Part shown: positions 26,831 to 35,762 of the stretch, piece by piece
Layout: every line of letters starts with the position of its first letter
Position numbering within the stretch: the stretch's first letter is position 1
Assembly (NCBI GenBank): GCA_963695645.1
Contig: CAVOHC010000012.1
Location: 248,001 to 312,000, forward strand
Direction: 5' to 3'
DNA length: 64,000 bases
Origin: DATBGO01 sp963695645
GTDB taxonomy: Bacteria; Actinomycetota; Actinomycetes; Streptosporangiales; Streptosporangiaceae
Position numbers and translations under genes: made by a program
The notes under the pieces: model-generated
The model's database searches: none
What the model was told of the DNA's origin: nothing
The model's input: only the letters and a program-made list of their open reading frames with translations

Positions 26831-27826
26831 TCAGCCCCTTGATTTACCGACGCCAATACCGAACTGCCGGTGCACCCGCGCCCAGAACGCATCCCGCAGC
26901 CACTCCCTGGCCTCCTGATAGGCACGCAATGACAGGCCTAGTTCCTTCTCGGCGTCGACCAGTAGTTCCTTGTCGATAACCGGCGGCAGAATCGGCCCGG
27001 GCAGCAGGTCGCGGATGTTGTCCTCGCCGCGGGTCAGGATCCACTTCTGCGCCACATGCTCGCCTGCCTCCTCGACCCGTTCCCGTTCGGGGCCGAGCCT
27101 GGCCGGAGGCAGTACGGCCGGCGAGGCGGCCCGGACCAGCGGCCGTGGTCCCGGCCGTTCGCCGAACACCTGGGCCGGGTTCGGCTTGACCGATACCACG
27201 TGGCTGATCCGGGCCAGCGGGCTGGCCGCGGCCGGGGTCGGTTCGGAGACCGGCTGGCTGGCGAAGTAGGGCTCGACGAAGGAGCGCTCAAGAACCTCCA
27301 CGGTGTCGGATTCCCAGACCAGCCGTTCGGCCTGATTGGTGCCGTAAGGCGGCTCGATTCCCCACAAATGCACCCGGACGCCGAAAGCCTGGGCGGCTTC
27401 CACGGCGGGAACCATGTCCTCGTCGCCGGCCACCAGGACCGCGTCAGTGATCGCCCGGTGCCTGGCGAGGGCCTCCATGTCGGCTCGGATCTGGGCGTCT
27501 ACCCCCTTCTGCTGGCCGCGTGCGTTGAGATTGCCAAGGCGGAGCTTCACCAGCGGCATCTGGGCGATGACCCGCTGGTCGATGGTGGGCACCCGGTCCC
27601 TTGCCGCGTCATACCAGTAAATCCGGAGCAGCTCGCCCCGCACCAGATCATCAGCGTGCCGGGTGAGGGCCTGGATCAGCTTGTCGGCGTCGACCCGGTA
27701 CTCGCGCCTCGAGCCCGCGCTGAACAGGAGCTCGCCCGCGGCCGCGTAGATATACCCGACATCCACCATGATGGCGTAGCGGGAAAGGAGCGGAAGCGGC
27801 GAGCCGTTCTCGGTCATGACAGTCAT
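26831..27826 (-). CDS. NYN (PIN-like) domain ribonuclease
   Basis: A 331-aa protein. Residues 17-185 form an NYN domain with acidic residues at the expected sites: MVDVGYIY, KGVDAQIRADMEAL and LVAGDEDMVPAVEAA. NYN proteins are PIN-fold, metal-dependent RNases. A ~100-residue Pro-rich linker leads to a C-terminal helical region (LLVDAEKELGLSLRAYQEAREWL). It lies inside the carboxylase operon, between the beta-subunit gene and accE, and its stop is almost on the accE start. What RNA it cuts is unknown. Confidence 0.85.
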   Translation of the reverse strand: MTVMTENGSPLPLLSRYAIMVDVGYIYAAAGELLFSAGSRREYRVDADKLIQALTRHADDLVRGELLRIYWYDAARDRVPTIDQRVIAQMPLVKLRLGNLNARGQQKGVDAQIRADMEALARHRAITDAVLVAGDEDMVPAVEAAQAFGVRVHLWGIEPPYGTNQAERLVWESDTVEVLERSFVEPYFASQPVSEPTPAAASPLARISHVVSVKPNPAQVFGERPGPRPLVRAASPAVLPPARLGPERERVEEAGEHVAQKWILTRGEDNIRDLLPGPILPPVIDKELLVDAEKELGLSLRAYQEAREWLRDAFWARVHRQFGIGVGKSRG

Positions 27827-27890
27827 GACTCTAGTGCCACCTGCCGCGCAGCGTCCCCGGCAAAGCAGTTGCTTCGCGTTACATGCCTTT

Positions 27891-29528
27891 TCACAATGGG
27901 ATATTTCCGTGCTTCTTCGGTGGAAGTGACTGGCGCTTAGTGCGCAGCGTGCGGAGTGCGCGGATCACCTCGGGCCGGGTCTCGGCGGGCCGGATAACGG
28001 CGTCCAGATAACCCCGTTCTGCGGCTATATAGGGATTAGCCAGGGTATCCTCGTATTCGGCGACCTTCCTGGCTCGCAGCGCGGCCTGGTCATCCGGGTT
28101 GGCGGTGGCGGAGATCTCGCGCCGGTACAGGATGTTCACCGCGCCCTGCGCGCCCATCACCGCGATCTGGGCCGTCGGCCAGGCCAGGTTGATGTCGCCG
28201 CCGAGGTGCTTGGAGCCCATCACGTCGTAGGCGCCGCCGTAGGCCTTGCGGGTGATGATGGTGATCTTAGGCACGGTCGCCTCCGCGTAGGCGTAGATCA
28301 GCTTGGCGCCGCGGCGGATGATGCCCCCCCACTCCTGGCCGGTGCCGGGCAGGAACCCAGGTACATCGACGAAGGTCAGAACCGGGATGCTGAACGCGTC
28401 GCAGGTCCTGACGAAGCGGGCCGCCTTCTCGGCTGCGTCGATGTCCAGGCAGCCGGCGAAATGCATCGGCTGGTTGGCCACCACGCCGACGCTGGCGCCT
28501 TCGATGCGACCGAAGCCGACGACAATGTTCTGCGCGAAACCGGCATGGATCTCCAGGAACTCGCCGCCGTCGAGGACCCGGGTGATCACGTGATGCATGT
28601 CGTAGGGCTGGTTCGGTGAATCGGGGATGAGGGTGTCAAGTTCAATGTCGGTCTCGGTGGTCTCAAGGATCCCGGCGCCGCCATCCGCATGACCGGCCGG
28701 GGGCACCGTCGGCGGGTCCTCCAGGTTGTTGGACGGCAGGTAGGAAAGCAGTTCGCGGGCGAAGCTGAGGCAATCGTGCTCATCAGTTGCCTGGTAATGG
28801 GCGACGCCGGACTTGACGTTGTGCGCGTGCGCGCCGCCGAGTTCCTCGAAGCTGACCTCTTCGCCGGTCACCGTCTTGATCACGTCAGGGCCGGTGATGA
28901 ACATGTGCGAGATGCCCTCGACCATCAAGGTGAAGTCAGTGATCGCGGGGGAGTAGACGGCACCGCCCGCGCACGGCCCCATGATCAGCGAGATCTGCGG
29001 TATCACGCCCGAGGCGATGACGTTGCGGTAGAAGATCTCGGCGAACAGGCCGAGGGCGACCACGCCCTCCTGGATCCGCGCCCCGCCACCGTCGTTGATG
29101 CCGATCACCGGGCAGCCGGTCTTCTGCGCGTACTCCATCACCTTGACGATCTTCTCGCCATAGACCTCGCCGAGCGAGCCGCCGAACACCGTGAAGTCCT
29201 GGCTGAAGATGCAGACCGGGCGCCCCTCGACGGTGCCGTGGCCGGTGACGACGCCGTCACCGTAAGGCCGGTTGGCCGCCATGTCGAAGTCGGTGGACCG
29301 GTGCCTGGCGAACTCGTCGAACTCAGTGAACGAGCCCGGATCGAGGAGGTGGCCGATCCGTTCTCTCGCGGTCATCTTGCCTTTGGCGTGCTGCTGCTCG
29401 ACCGCGCGCTGCGAGCCTGCGTGGGTCGCCTCGTGCCTGCGCCGGTCCAGGTCGGCTATCTTGCCTGCGGTCGTGTGCGGGTCGGGCATGCCGGCGTCGC
29501 CGGATGGCGGGTGAGCTTCGATGGCCAT
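27891..29528 (-). CDS. pccB: propionyl/acetyl-CoA carboxylase beta subunit (carboxyltransferase)
   Basis: A 545-aa carboxyltransferase of the AccD5/PccB type. It has NDGGGARIQEGVVALG, MGPCAGGAVYSPAITDF (first oxyanion hole), VDVPGFLPGTGQEWGGIIRRGAKLIYA and RKAYGGAYDVMGSKHLGGD (second oxyanion hole). It carries a carboxyl from biotin to acyl-CoA. The ATG is preceded by TAACCT and 7 nt, a leaderless-type promoter, so it heads the operon beta - NYN nuclease - accE - alpha. Confidence 0.93.
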   Translation of the reverse strand: MAIEAHPPSGDAGMPDPHTTAGKIADLDRRRHEATHAGSQRAVEQQHAKGKMTARERIGHLLDPGSFTEFDEFARHRSTDFDMAANRPYGDGVVTGHGTVEGRPVCIFSQDFTVFGGSLGEVYGEKIVKVMEYAQKTGCPVIGINDGGGARIQEGVVALGLFAEIFYRNVIASGVIPQISLIMGPCAGGAVYSPAITDFTLMVEGISHMFITGPDVIKTVTGEEVSFEELGGAHAHNVKSGVAHYQATDEHDCLSFARELLSYLPSNNLEDPPTVPPAGHADGGAGILETTETDIELDTLIPDSPNQPYDMHHVITRVLDGGEFLEIHAGFAQNIVVGFGRIEGASVGVVANQPMHFAGCLDIDAAEKAARFVRTCDAFSIPVLTFVDVPGFLPGTGQEWGGIIRRGAKLIYAYAEATVPKITIITRKAYGGAYDVMGSKHLGGDINLAWPTAQIAVMGAQGAVNILYRREISATANPDDQAALRARKVAEYEDTLANPYIAAERGYLDAVIRPAETRPEVIRALRTLRTKRQSLPPKKHGNIPL

Positions 29529-29697
29529 GCCCGACAGGTTAGGCCAGGGCCGGGACCCGGGCGATCGCGGGCCAGAGCGCGCTGGCCATGGGGTCCGCGG
29601 GCACCTGGTGGCGCTCGGGCCAGCACGGGTACCGGGCGGCGGTGCCCTCGCCGGCGATCAGGCTAGGCACTGCTGCCCTGGTCGTTCTCGCCGGGCG

Positions 29698-31119
29698 TCA
29701 CTTCGGGACATAGACAAGGAAGCCCACGCCCTGCAGCTCCCGCCACGCCTTCGCGCCACCAGGCGACAGCGCCAACAGCGCTTGCATCTGCTGGCCTGTC
29801 CAGGGAGCTGAACATCCCAGGTAATAGGCAAGGGACGTCGACGGGATGAGGCACGGCGGACGAGCGCCATGGCCGCTAAGAAAACTGGCCACGCGAACAG
29901 AGCTAGACCAGGCAGCGTTCAGAGTCCCGACCTCGCCACCCCGCACGAACTGCTGGGTGACCACGCCGGTCAGCAGGAACGCGACGACGAGGAGCTCGGC
30001 CGCGGCCCGCCATCTCGGCACGGCAGCGAGCCAGGCGATGCCGTCCGCGGCCGGGATCGCCAGCAGGGCGAGCACGGGAATCAGGTAACGCGGTGCGTAG
30101 TAAGGCACGAACAGCGTGTAGCCCGCCAGGACCGAGAGCGCGGCCGCGACAGCCACGGCTGATGAGGCCAGCGCCGTGCGCCGGGTGGCGAAGACTCCCA
30201 GGATGATGAGCGCGAGCAGCGCCAGCCACCATATGGTCAGCCACGGATACAGCCAGCCGTGACAGGTACCGGGCTCGCAGTACCATGGCCCGTCGAGCAC
30301 CCGGAGCTGAGCAGGGAGCGTGAAGTACAAGGCGAGCCTGGGGGGTTCCTGCGACATCATGTGCAGTCGGCTTACCGGGCCGCCATACCAGGCGTACGAC
30401 TCGCCCAGCCACTCAGCGGCCCCTGCGGCGATACCCGCGCAGCTGGCGGCCAGCACGCCGCGGTGCCGCCAGGCAGGCACGATGAACGCGGCGGCGATCA
30501 CCGGCGCCATCAGGACTGCCGCATCCTGGGGACGCAGCAGGATAAGGAAGAACGTATTCGCGGCGAGCAGCGGGAGGACCACCCGCCGGCGCATTCTTCC
30601 CGTGACCGCTTGCATGAACAGCCCGATGACGGCCAGTCCGCCGAGAGCCACCCACCAGTCCGGCAGCACCTGCACCCCGCCGAGCTCGGCGATGGCAAAG
30701 CTGCCGATGACGACGCCCGCCACCGCGAGCACCCAGACCGGCCGCAAGCCGCGCCAGGCAAGCAGGGCAAGGAACAGGCCCAGCGCTGACAGCGCGGCCA
30801 TCCATACCCGCAAGAGCGGGATGGAGGTCGTCAGCAGGGTGATCGGCGCCGCCAGCAGCGCCGGCCCTCGGCCGTGCACCGGGGGAAGGATGACCTGAGA
30901 AGCGTGGACGCTCGTCTGCGCGATGTAGGTGATCTCATCCACGCCGAGCCCCAGCGGCAGCTGAGCGGGGATGAGCTCCGCGATCATGAACAGCCCGGCC
31001 ACCAGGACAAGCCAGAGCGGGCTGTCGCGCGTGACCCGTATCTTGGTAACACCGCGCCCGGCACCTGACTCGCCCGCTGGGTGCGAGGACGATGCCGCCA
31101 GCCCGGCTGGCGAACTCAC
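29698..31119 (-). CDS. polytopic membrane protein, GT-C glycosyltransferase-like
   Basis: About 473 aa with 10 or more predicted membrane helices. The first loop after helix 1 holds LGLGVDEITYIAQ, an acidic motif in the place where GT-C glycosyltransferases keep a catalytic Asp/Glu. A large extracytoplasmic C-terminal segment contains several Cys. The GTG at 31119 has a strong AAGGAGG 7 nt upstream and is preferred to an ATG at 31179. Related in style to the proteins at 31375-33180 and 41304-43112, which suggests cell-envelope polysaccharide or lipid glycosylation. The substrate is unknown. Confidence 0.7.
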   Translation of the reverse strand: MSSPAGLAASSSHPAGESGAGRGVTKIRVTRDSPLWLVLVAGLFMIAELIPAQLPLGLGVDEITYIAQTSVHASQVILPPVHGRGPALLAAPITLLTTSIPLLRVWMAALSALGLFLALLAWRGLRPVWVLAVAGVVIGSFAIAELGGVQVLPDWWVALGGLAVIGLFMQAVTGRMRRRVVLPLLAANTFFLILLRPQDAAVLMAPVIAAAFIVPAWRHRGVLAASCAGIAAGAAEWLGESYAWYGGPVSRLHMMSQEPPRLALYFTLPAQLRVLDGPWYCEPGTCHGWLYPWLTIWWLALLALIILGVFATRRTALASSAVAVAAALSVLAGYTLFVPYYAPRYLIPVLALLAIPAADGIAWLAAVPRWRAAAELLVVAFLLTGVVTQQFVRGGEVGTLNAAWSSSVRVASFLSGHGARPPCLIPSTSLAYYLGCSAPWTGQQMQALLALSPGGAKAWRELQGVGFLVYVPK

Positions 31120-31374
31120 GCTCCTGCCTCCTTGAGTTCGCGGTGGCTCGAGCAGCCAGCGGAATGCCGACCGGCCCATCCGGCCCAGACCTTATCGCAG
31201 ACCGGGTCGTTCTCCTGATTCCGCTGGTGGCCGCGAGATCGAGATACTGTCTTAGCCTTGACCACCGTACGCACCGCGGCGCGGGCCCGAGGCCGTGCGC
31301 TGGGCAGCGATGCCCGCGACGTGGTGGCTCCCGGCCGGCCACTCCTGGCGACACCCCGGTGAAGGGAGGTGGCG

Positions 31375-33180
31375 GTGAGTCTGGTGAAGCTGCGGGTTGA
31401 GTCATCCCAGGAGCCTGAAGACCACCGCTCCTGCCCTGGGACGCGTGCGGACTGGCTGGTCGTGTCCTGCTACCTGCTGGGCGCCGTCGCACTGACGGGA
31501 AGGCTGTGGGCCGATCCCGCAAGCCGTGCGCAGCCCGGCGACCTTCCCGACCTCGACCAGTACACCTGGTTCGTGCGCCACAGCGCGGCCGCCCTGTCGC
31601 ACGGACGGCTCCCGGCACTCATAACGGTAGCCATGAACCCGCCGCACGGCGTCAGCCTGATGTGGAACACGTCTTTCTTGCTGCCCGGGGTCCTCCTGAC
31701 CCCGGTCACGCTGCTGGCGGGCCCGCAGGTCAGCCTCACCGTTGCGCTGACGGCAGGGTTCGCAGGCTCCGCGGCCAGCTTGTTCCTTGTCCTGCGCAGC
31801 TGGGGGGCAGGCCGTTCCGCGGCGGCGCTCGGCGGCGCCCTCTACGGGTTCTCCCCGGCGCTGCTCAATGCCGGCTCCGGCCACTACAACATTCAGTTTG
31901 CCGTGCTGCCGCCGCTGATCATCAGCGCGCTGCTGCGGATCCTCACTGGCCGCGGCAACGCGGTCCGCTGGGGCGTATGGATCGGCCTGCTGACGGCGGC
32001 CCAGTTGTTCGTTGCTGAAGAAATGCTGGTCGACACAGCTGTCGCGGGAATGGTCCTGGCGGTGGTGCTGGCGGCCAGCCGGCCGCGGGCCGCGCTCCGC
32101 CAGGCCCGCGCCATCGTGATCGGCCTGGCCACCGGAGCCGGCGTCGCACTGCTGATTTGCGGGCGCGCGCTGTGGGTGCAGTTCCATGGAGCGGTCATTC
32201 ACGCCAGCGGGGGAACGGCCGTCATCGGCTACGCGGGTCATCTCACCCACCTCTACACGATTCCCTACGCGTTCGTGACGCCGTCAAGCGCACTTGCGCT
32301 GCACACGAGCGGCAGCGCCGCCGCCGCGGCTGCCTACCCGCAGCCACAGGCTGAATACCTCGCTTACCTGGGCTGGCCGCTGATCGTGGTCCTGATAGCC
32401 GCCACGATCTTGTTCTGGCGGCAGCTGGCTGTGCGCATCACCGCAGTGACGGTCGCGGTGCTCGAGCTGATGTCCCTCGGCGGCCAGGCTGTCGTTTTCC
32501 ACGGAATCCGCTACCCGGGGGCTCTGCTGCCCTGGTACTGGCTGCAAGGCCTGCCGACTCTTGGCGGAGCGCTGCCGGACCGGCTCTGCATACTGGCGGA
32601 CGGGGCGGCGGCCGCTGCGCTCGCGTTCTCCCTTGACCGGACGCGGTCGCTAGCACGCACCAGGAGCTGGCGGAACGGAGGGAGGATCGCTACCGGGATA
32701 GCGGTCCTGGCGGTCTTGCCGTTGATTCCGCTGCCCTACCAGGCAACTAGCGTCGCGCCGCTGCCGGCCGGCTGGCAAACGGCGTTCGCCAGCCTACGGC
32801 TTGCGCCGGGCGCCCGCGTGCTCGTGGTTCCCGTCCCCTGGGGCGGCATGACGCAGCCGATGCGCTGGCAGGCGGACACCGGCGAGCCTGGCTCGATGAT
32901 CGGCGGCGATTTCATCGCGCCCAACGAACCTGGCCGGGAATCGAGGGCCGGGCGGGCTGGCCAGACATCGACCACCAGGTACCTCGATGCGCTATGGAAC
33001 GGATCGGCAAATGGCGTCGCGGTCCCGTCCCGATCAAGGATCCGCGCCGATCTGGCGCTCTGGCGGCCGGCTGCAGTCGTGGCTGTCACCAGCCGCGACT
33101 CGCGGCTTGAACGCTTCCTGACGAGGCTGTTCGGTCCGCCGGCGCTGCAGGCCGGCAGCGTCATTGCCTGGCGGCTCTAG
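31375..33180 (+). CDS. polytopic membrane protein, GT-C-like
   Basis: About 601 aa. An N-terminal helix is followed by a loop with DLPDLDQYTWFVRHSAAAL, again placing Asp residues after helix 1 as in GT-C enzymes. About ten further helices and a C-terminal soluble part (VLVVPVPWGGMTQPMRWQAD) follow. Start GTG 31375, with AAGGGAGG 5 nt upstream. Divergent from the similar gene at 29698-31119; the two share a ~255-bp upstream region and could be co-regulated. Specific function unknown. Confidence 0.68.
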   Translation: MSLVKLRVESSQEPEDHRSCPGTRADWLVVSCYLLGAVALTGRLWADPASRAQPGDLPDLDQYTWFVRHSAAALSHGRLPALITVAMNPPHGVSLMWNTSFLLPGVLLTPVTLLAGPQVSLTVALTAGFAGSAASLFLVLRSWGAGRSAAALGGALYGFSPALLNAGSGHYNIQFAVLPPLIISALLRILTGRGNAVRWGVWIGLLTAAQLFVAEEMLVDTAVAGMVLAVVLAASRPRAALRQARAIVIGLATGAGVALLICGRALWVQFHGAVIHASGGTAVIGYAGHLTHLYTIPYAFVTPSSALALHTSGSAAAAAAYPQPQAEYLAYLGWPLIVVLIAATILFWRQLAVRITAVTVAVLELMSLGGQAVVFHGIRYPGALLPWYWLQGLPTLGGALPDRLCILADGAAAAALAFSLDRTRSLARTRSWRNGGRIATGIAVLAVLPLIPLPYQATSVAPLPAGWQTAFASLRLAPGARVLVVPVPWGGMTQPMRWQADTGEPGSMIGGDFIAPNEPGRESRAGRAGQTSTTRYLDALWNGSANGVAVPSRSRIRADLALWRPAAVVAVTSRDSRLERFLTRLFGPPALQAGSVIAWRL

Positions 33181-33322
33181 GTCGCCTGGGAGGCGCCGGG
33201 GCGGTTGCCGGGACGGTGCCGGGGCGCGAAGGTCAGGCCATCGCCGCCGCCACCGACAGTGCGGCTAGTACAGTGCGGCTAGTGTCGAGCAGGCTACGTA
33301 CCGCCAACGGAAGGTTCTCTCG

Positions 33323-34198
33323 TTGCTGTCCCTGGTCCTGCCCAAGGGCTCGCTGGAGCGCGCCACTCTTGACCTGTTCGACGCCGCAGACCTGGCGGTC
33401 CGCCGTTCCTCCGACCGCGACTACCATGCGTCGATCGACGATCCGCGCATCGATCGGGTGCGGTTCCTCCGTCCTCAGGAGATCCCGTCCTACCTCGAGC
33501 AGGGCCTGTTCGACATGGGCATCACCGGCCGCGACTGGATCGCGGAGACCGGGGCGAATGTCTCCTCGCTAGGCGAGCTCAGGTACTCGAAGGCGACCTC
33601 CGATCCGGTGCGGGTGGTGCTAGCGGTGCCGGCGGCCGTCCCGTGGCGATCACTCTCCGACCTGCCAGACGGAACCCGGATCTCGACTGAGTTCCCGGCG
33701 CTGACCCGGCGGTTCCTTGAGTCGCATGGGGTGAAGGCCGTCGTCATCCCGTCCTACGGGGCCACCGAGGCGAAGGTGCCCGACATCGTCGACGCGATCG
33801 TGGACCTGACCGAGACGGGCTCGTCACTGCACAGGAACGGCCTGCGCATCCTGGACACCGTGCTGACCAGCTATACCGAGCTGGTGGCCAATCCGGCGGC
33901 CTACGGCGACCCGGTGAAGCGGGCGGCGATGGAGGACGTGGCGCTGCTGCTCCGCGGGGCCATCCAGGCCCGCGGCCACGTGCTGCTCAAGCTCAATGTG
34001 CCGGCCGAGCAGCTCGCCGCGGTGACTGACATCCTGCCGTCGATGTCCTCGCCCACGATCACCTCGCTGGCCCGCGGTGGTATGAAGGCGGTCGAGGCAG
34101 TGGTGCCGAAGGGCGGCGTGAACACCCTCATCCCGGCGCTGAAAGCGGCCGGCGCGCGGGACATCCTGGAGATCCCGATCTCCAAGATCGTCGAGTAG
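33323..34198 (+). CDS. hisG: ATP phosphoribosyltransferase, long form
   Basis: First enzyme of histidine synthesis, joining ATP and PRPP. LSLVLPKGSLERATLDLF opens the catalytic domain; FLRPQEIPSYLEQGLFDMGITGRDW and the PRPP-binding DIVDAIVDLTETGSSLHRNGL follow. The C-terminal ACT-like domain (VVPKGGVNTLIPALKAAGARDI) makes this the long, histidine-inhibited form. 291 aa. TTG start with GGAAGG 8 nt upstream. First gene of the his cluster, separated from hisD by a repeat array. Confidence 0.93.
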   Translation: MLSLVLPKGSLERATLDLFDAADLAVRRSSDRDYHASIDDPRIDRVRFLRPQEIPSYLEQGLFDMGITGRDWIAETGANVSSLGELRYSKATSDPVRVVLAVPAAVPWRSLSDLPDGTRISTEFPALTRRFLESHGVKAVVIPSYGATEAKVPDIVDAIVDLTETGSSLHRNGLRILDTVLTSYTELVANPAAYGDPVKRAAMEDVALLLRGAIQARGHVLLKLNVPAEQLAAVTDILPSMSSPTITSLARGGMKAVEAVVPKGGVNTLIPALKAAGARDILEIPISKIVE

Positions 34199-34200
34199 CG

Positions 34201-34350
34201 CGGAACCTGACGGGCCCTGGCGGAGCCTGACGGGTCCTGGCGGAGCCTGACGGGTCCTGGCGGAACCTGACGGGTCCTGGCGGAACCTGACGGGCCCTGG
34301 CGGAACCTGACGGGCCCTGGCGGAACCTGACGGGCCCTGGCGGAACCTGG
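34201..34350. repeat. 20-bp tandem repeat, 7 copies plus a partial, between hisG and hisD
   Basis: CGGAACCTGACGGGCCCTGG in seven near-identical copies, with A/G and C/T variants, then decayed. A 20-bp unit does not keep frame, consistent with its non-coding position. Confidence 0.97.
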
Positions 34351-34412
34351 CGGCGCCCTGGCGGGCGCTGCCGGATGGCGCGCGGGCTGCGGGCTGACCG
34401 GGAAGCGCCCGA

Positions 34413-34418
34413 TAGGCT
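34413..34418 (+). promoter_or_regulatory. -10 hexamer TAGGCT of hisD (likely leaderless)
   Basis: TAGGCT is 6 nt before the hisD ATG. It suggests that hisD onward is transcribed from its own promoter just after the 20-bp array. Confidence 0.5.
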
Positions 34419-34424
34419 TGGCGG

Positions 34425-35762
34425 ATGCTATCCAGGATCGACCTGCGGGGGCAGCCCGCGGCCCGGCTGAGCCTGCTCACCCTGGCCGCAGTGCTGCCGC
34501 GGGCCCGGCTCGACGTGGCGGCCGCCCTGGACGCGGTGCGGCCGGTCTGCGAGGACGTACGCCGCCGCGGGGCCATCGCAGTACGGGAGCAGACGGCCAG
34601 GTTCGACGGGGTGGACCTGATTTCCACCCGGGTCCCGCCGGCCGCGCTGAACGACGCGCTGGAACGGCTCGATCCCGCGGTCACGGCGGCGCTGCGGGAG
34701 GCGGCCCGCCGGGCCCGGCTGGTGCACGCGGCCCAGCTGCCCAGTCAGACCGTCACCACGGTCGCGGCGGGCACCACCGTAACCGAACGCTATGTTCCGG
34801 TCGCGCGCGCTGGCGTGTATGTGCCGGGCGGACTGGTGGCTTACCCGTCCTCGGTAGTGATGAACGTGATCCCGGCGCAGGTCGCCGGGGTCGGCCAGAT
34901 CGCCGTGGCGTCGCCGCCTGGGACCGGCGGCGGCCTGCCGCACCCGGCGGTGCTGGCCGCCTGTGCGCTGCTTGGCATCAGCGAAGTGCATGCCGTCGGC
35001 GGTGCCCAGGCGATCGCTATGTTCGCCTACGGCACCGCTGATTGCGCCGCGGCCGACATCGTCAGTGGTCCGGGCAACATCTACGTGGCCGCGGCCAAGC
35101 GCCTGCTCCGCGGCACTGTCGGGACCGACGCCGAGGCCGGGCCCACCGAGATCGCGATCCTGGCCGATCACACCGCCCGAGCGGACTTCGTCGCCGCCGA
35201 CCTGGTGGCGCAGGCGGAGCACGACCCGCTCGCCGCTTGTCTGCTGGTCACCTCAGACCCTGCGCTCGCTGACCGGGTCGATACCGAGGTGGCCGAGCAG
35301 GTGCGCACGGCCAGGCACGCCGAGCGCATTGCGGCTGCGCTGGCTGGCCAGTCGGCCTGCGTTCTGGTGGACGACCTCGACGCGGGCCTGGCGGTGGTGG
35401 AAGCCTGGGCACCCGAGCACCTGGAGATCCAGACGGCGGGAGCCGCCGGGCTGGCCGGCCGGGTCCAGAAGGCCGGGGCGGTGTTCGTGGGGCCATGGGC
35501 GCCGGTCTCGCTGGGCGACTACCTGGCGGGCTCCAACCACGTGCTGCCGACCGGCGGCACCGCCCGCAACTCCGGCGGCCTGTCGGTCCTGTCCTTCCTG
35601 CGGGTCATGCACGTGGTCGACTGCAGCGAGGCCGGCCTGGCGGAAGCGGCGCCGTACATCGACGCGCTCGGCGGAGCCGAGGATCTGGCCGCGCACGTCA
35701 AAGCGGTCCGGGCCCGTGTCCCTGCCGATGCCGGGCCGGTCGCCGCCGGGCGGGCGCGATGA
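34425..35762 (+). CDS. hisD: histidinol dehydrogenase
   Basis: Catalyses the last two oxidations, L-histidinol to L-histidine, with zinc and NAD+. VPGGLVAYPSSVVMNVIPAQVAGV, GPGNIYVAAAKRLL, GPTEIAILADHTA, QAEHDPLA and the C-terminal SNHVLPTGGTARNSGGLSV are all family signatures. 445 aa. The stop overlaps the hisC start (ATGA). Confidence 0.95.
   Translation: MLSRIDLRGQPAARLSLLTLAAVLPRARLDVAAALDAVRPVCEDVRRRGAIAVREQTARFDGVDLISTRVPPAALNDALERLDPAVTAALREAARRARLVHAAQLPSQTVTTVAAGTTVTERYVPVARAGVYVPGGLVAYPSSVVMNVIPAQVAGVGQIAVASPPGTGGGLPHPAVLAACALLGISEVHAVGGAQAIAMFAYGTADCAAADIVSGPGNIYVAAAKRLLRGTVGTDAEAGPTEIAILADHTARADFVAADLVAQAEHDPLAACLLVTSDPALADRVDTEVAEQVRTARHAERIAAALAGQSACVLVDDLDAGLAVVEAWAPEHLEIQTAGAAGLAGRVQKAGAVFVGPWAPVSLGDYLAGSNHVLPTGGTARNSGGLSVLSFLRVMHVVDCSEAGLAEAAPYIDALGGAEDLAAHVKAVRARVPADAGPVAAGRAR

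Noticed and set aside
30259..30898. + strand frames inside the membrane protein gene at 29698-31119
   Set aside because: Antisense shadows of a gene with clear membrane helices and a strong ribosome binding site.
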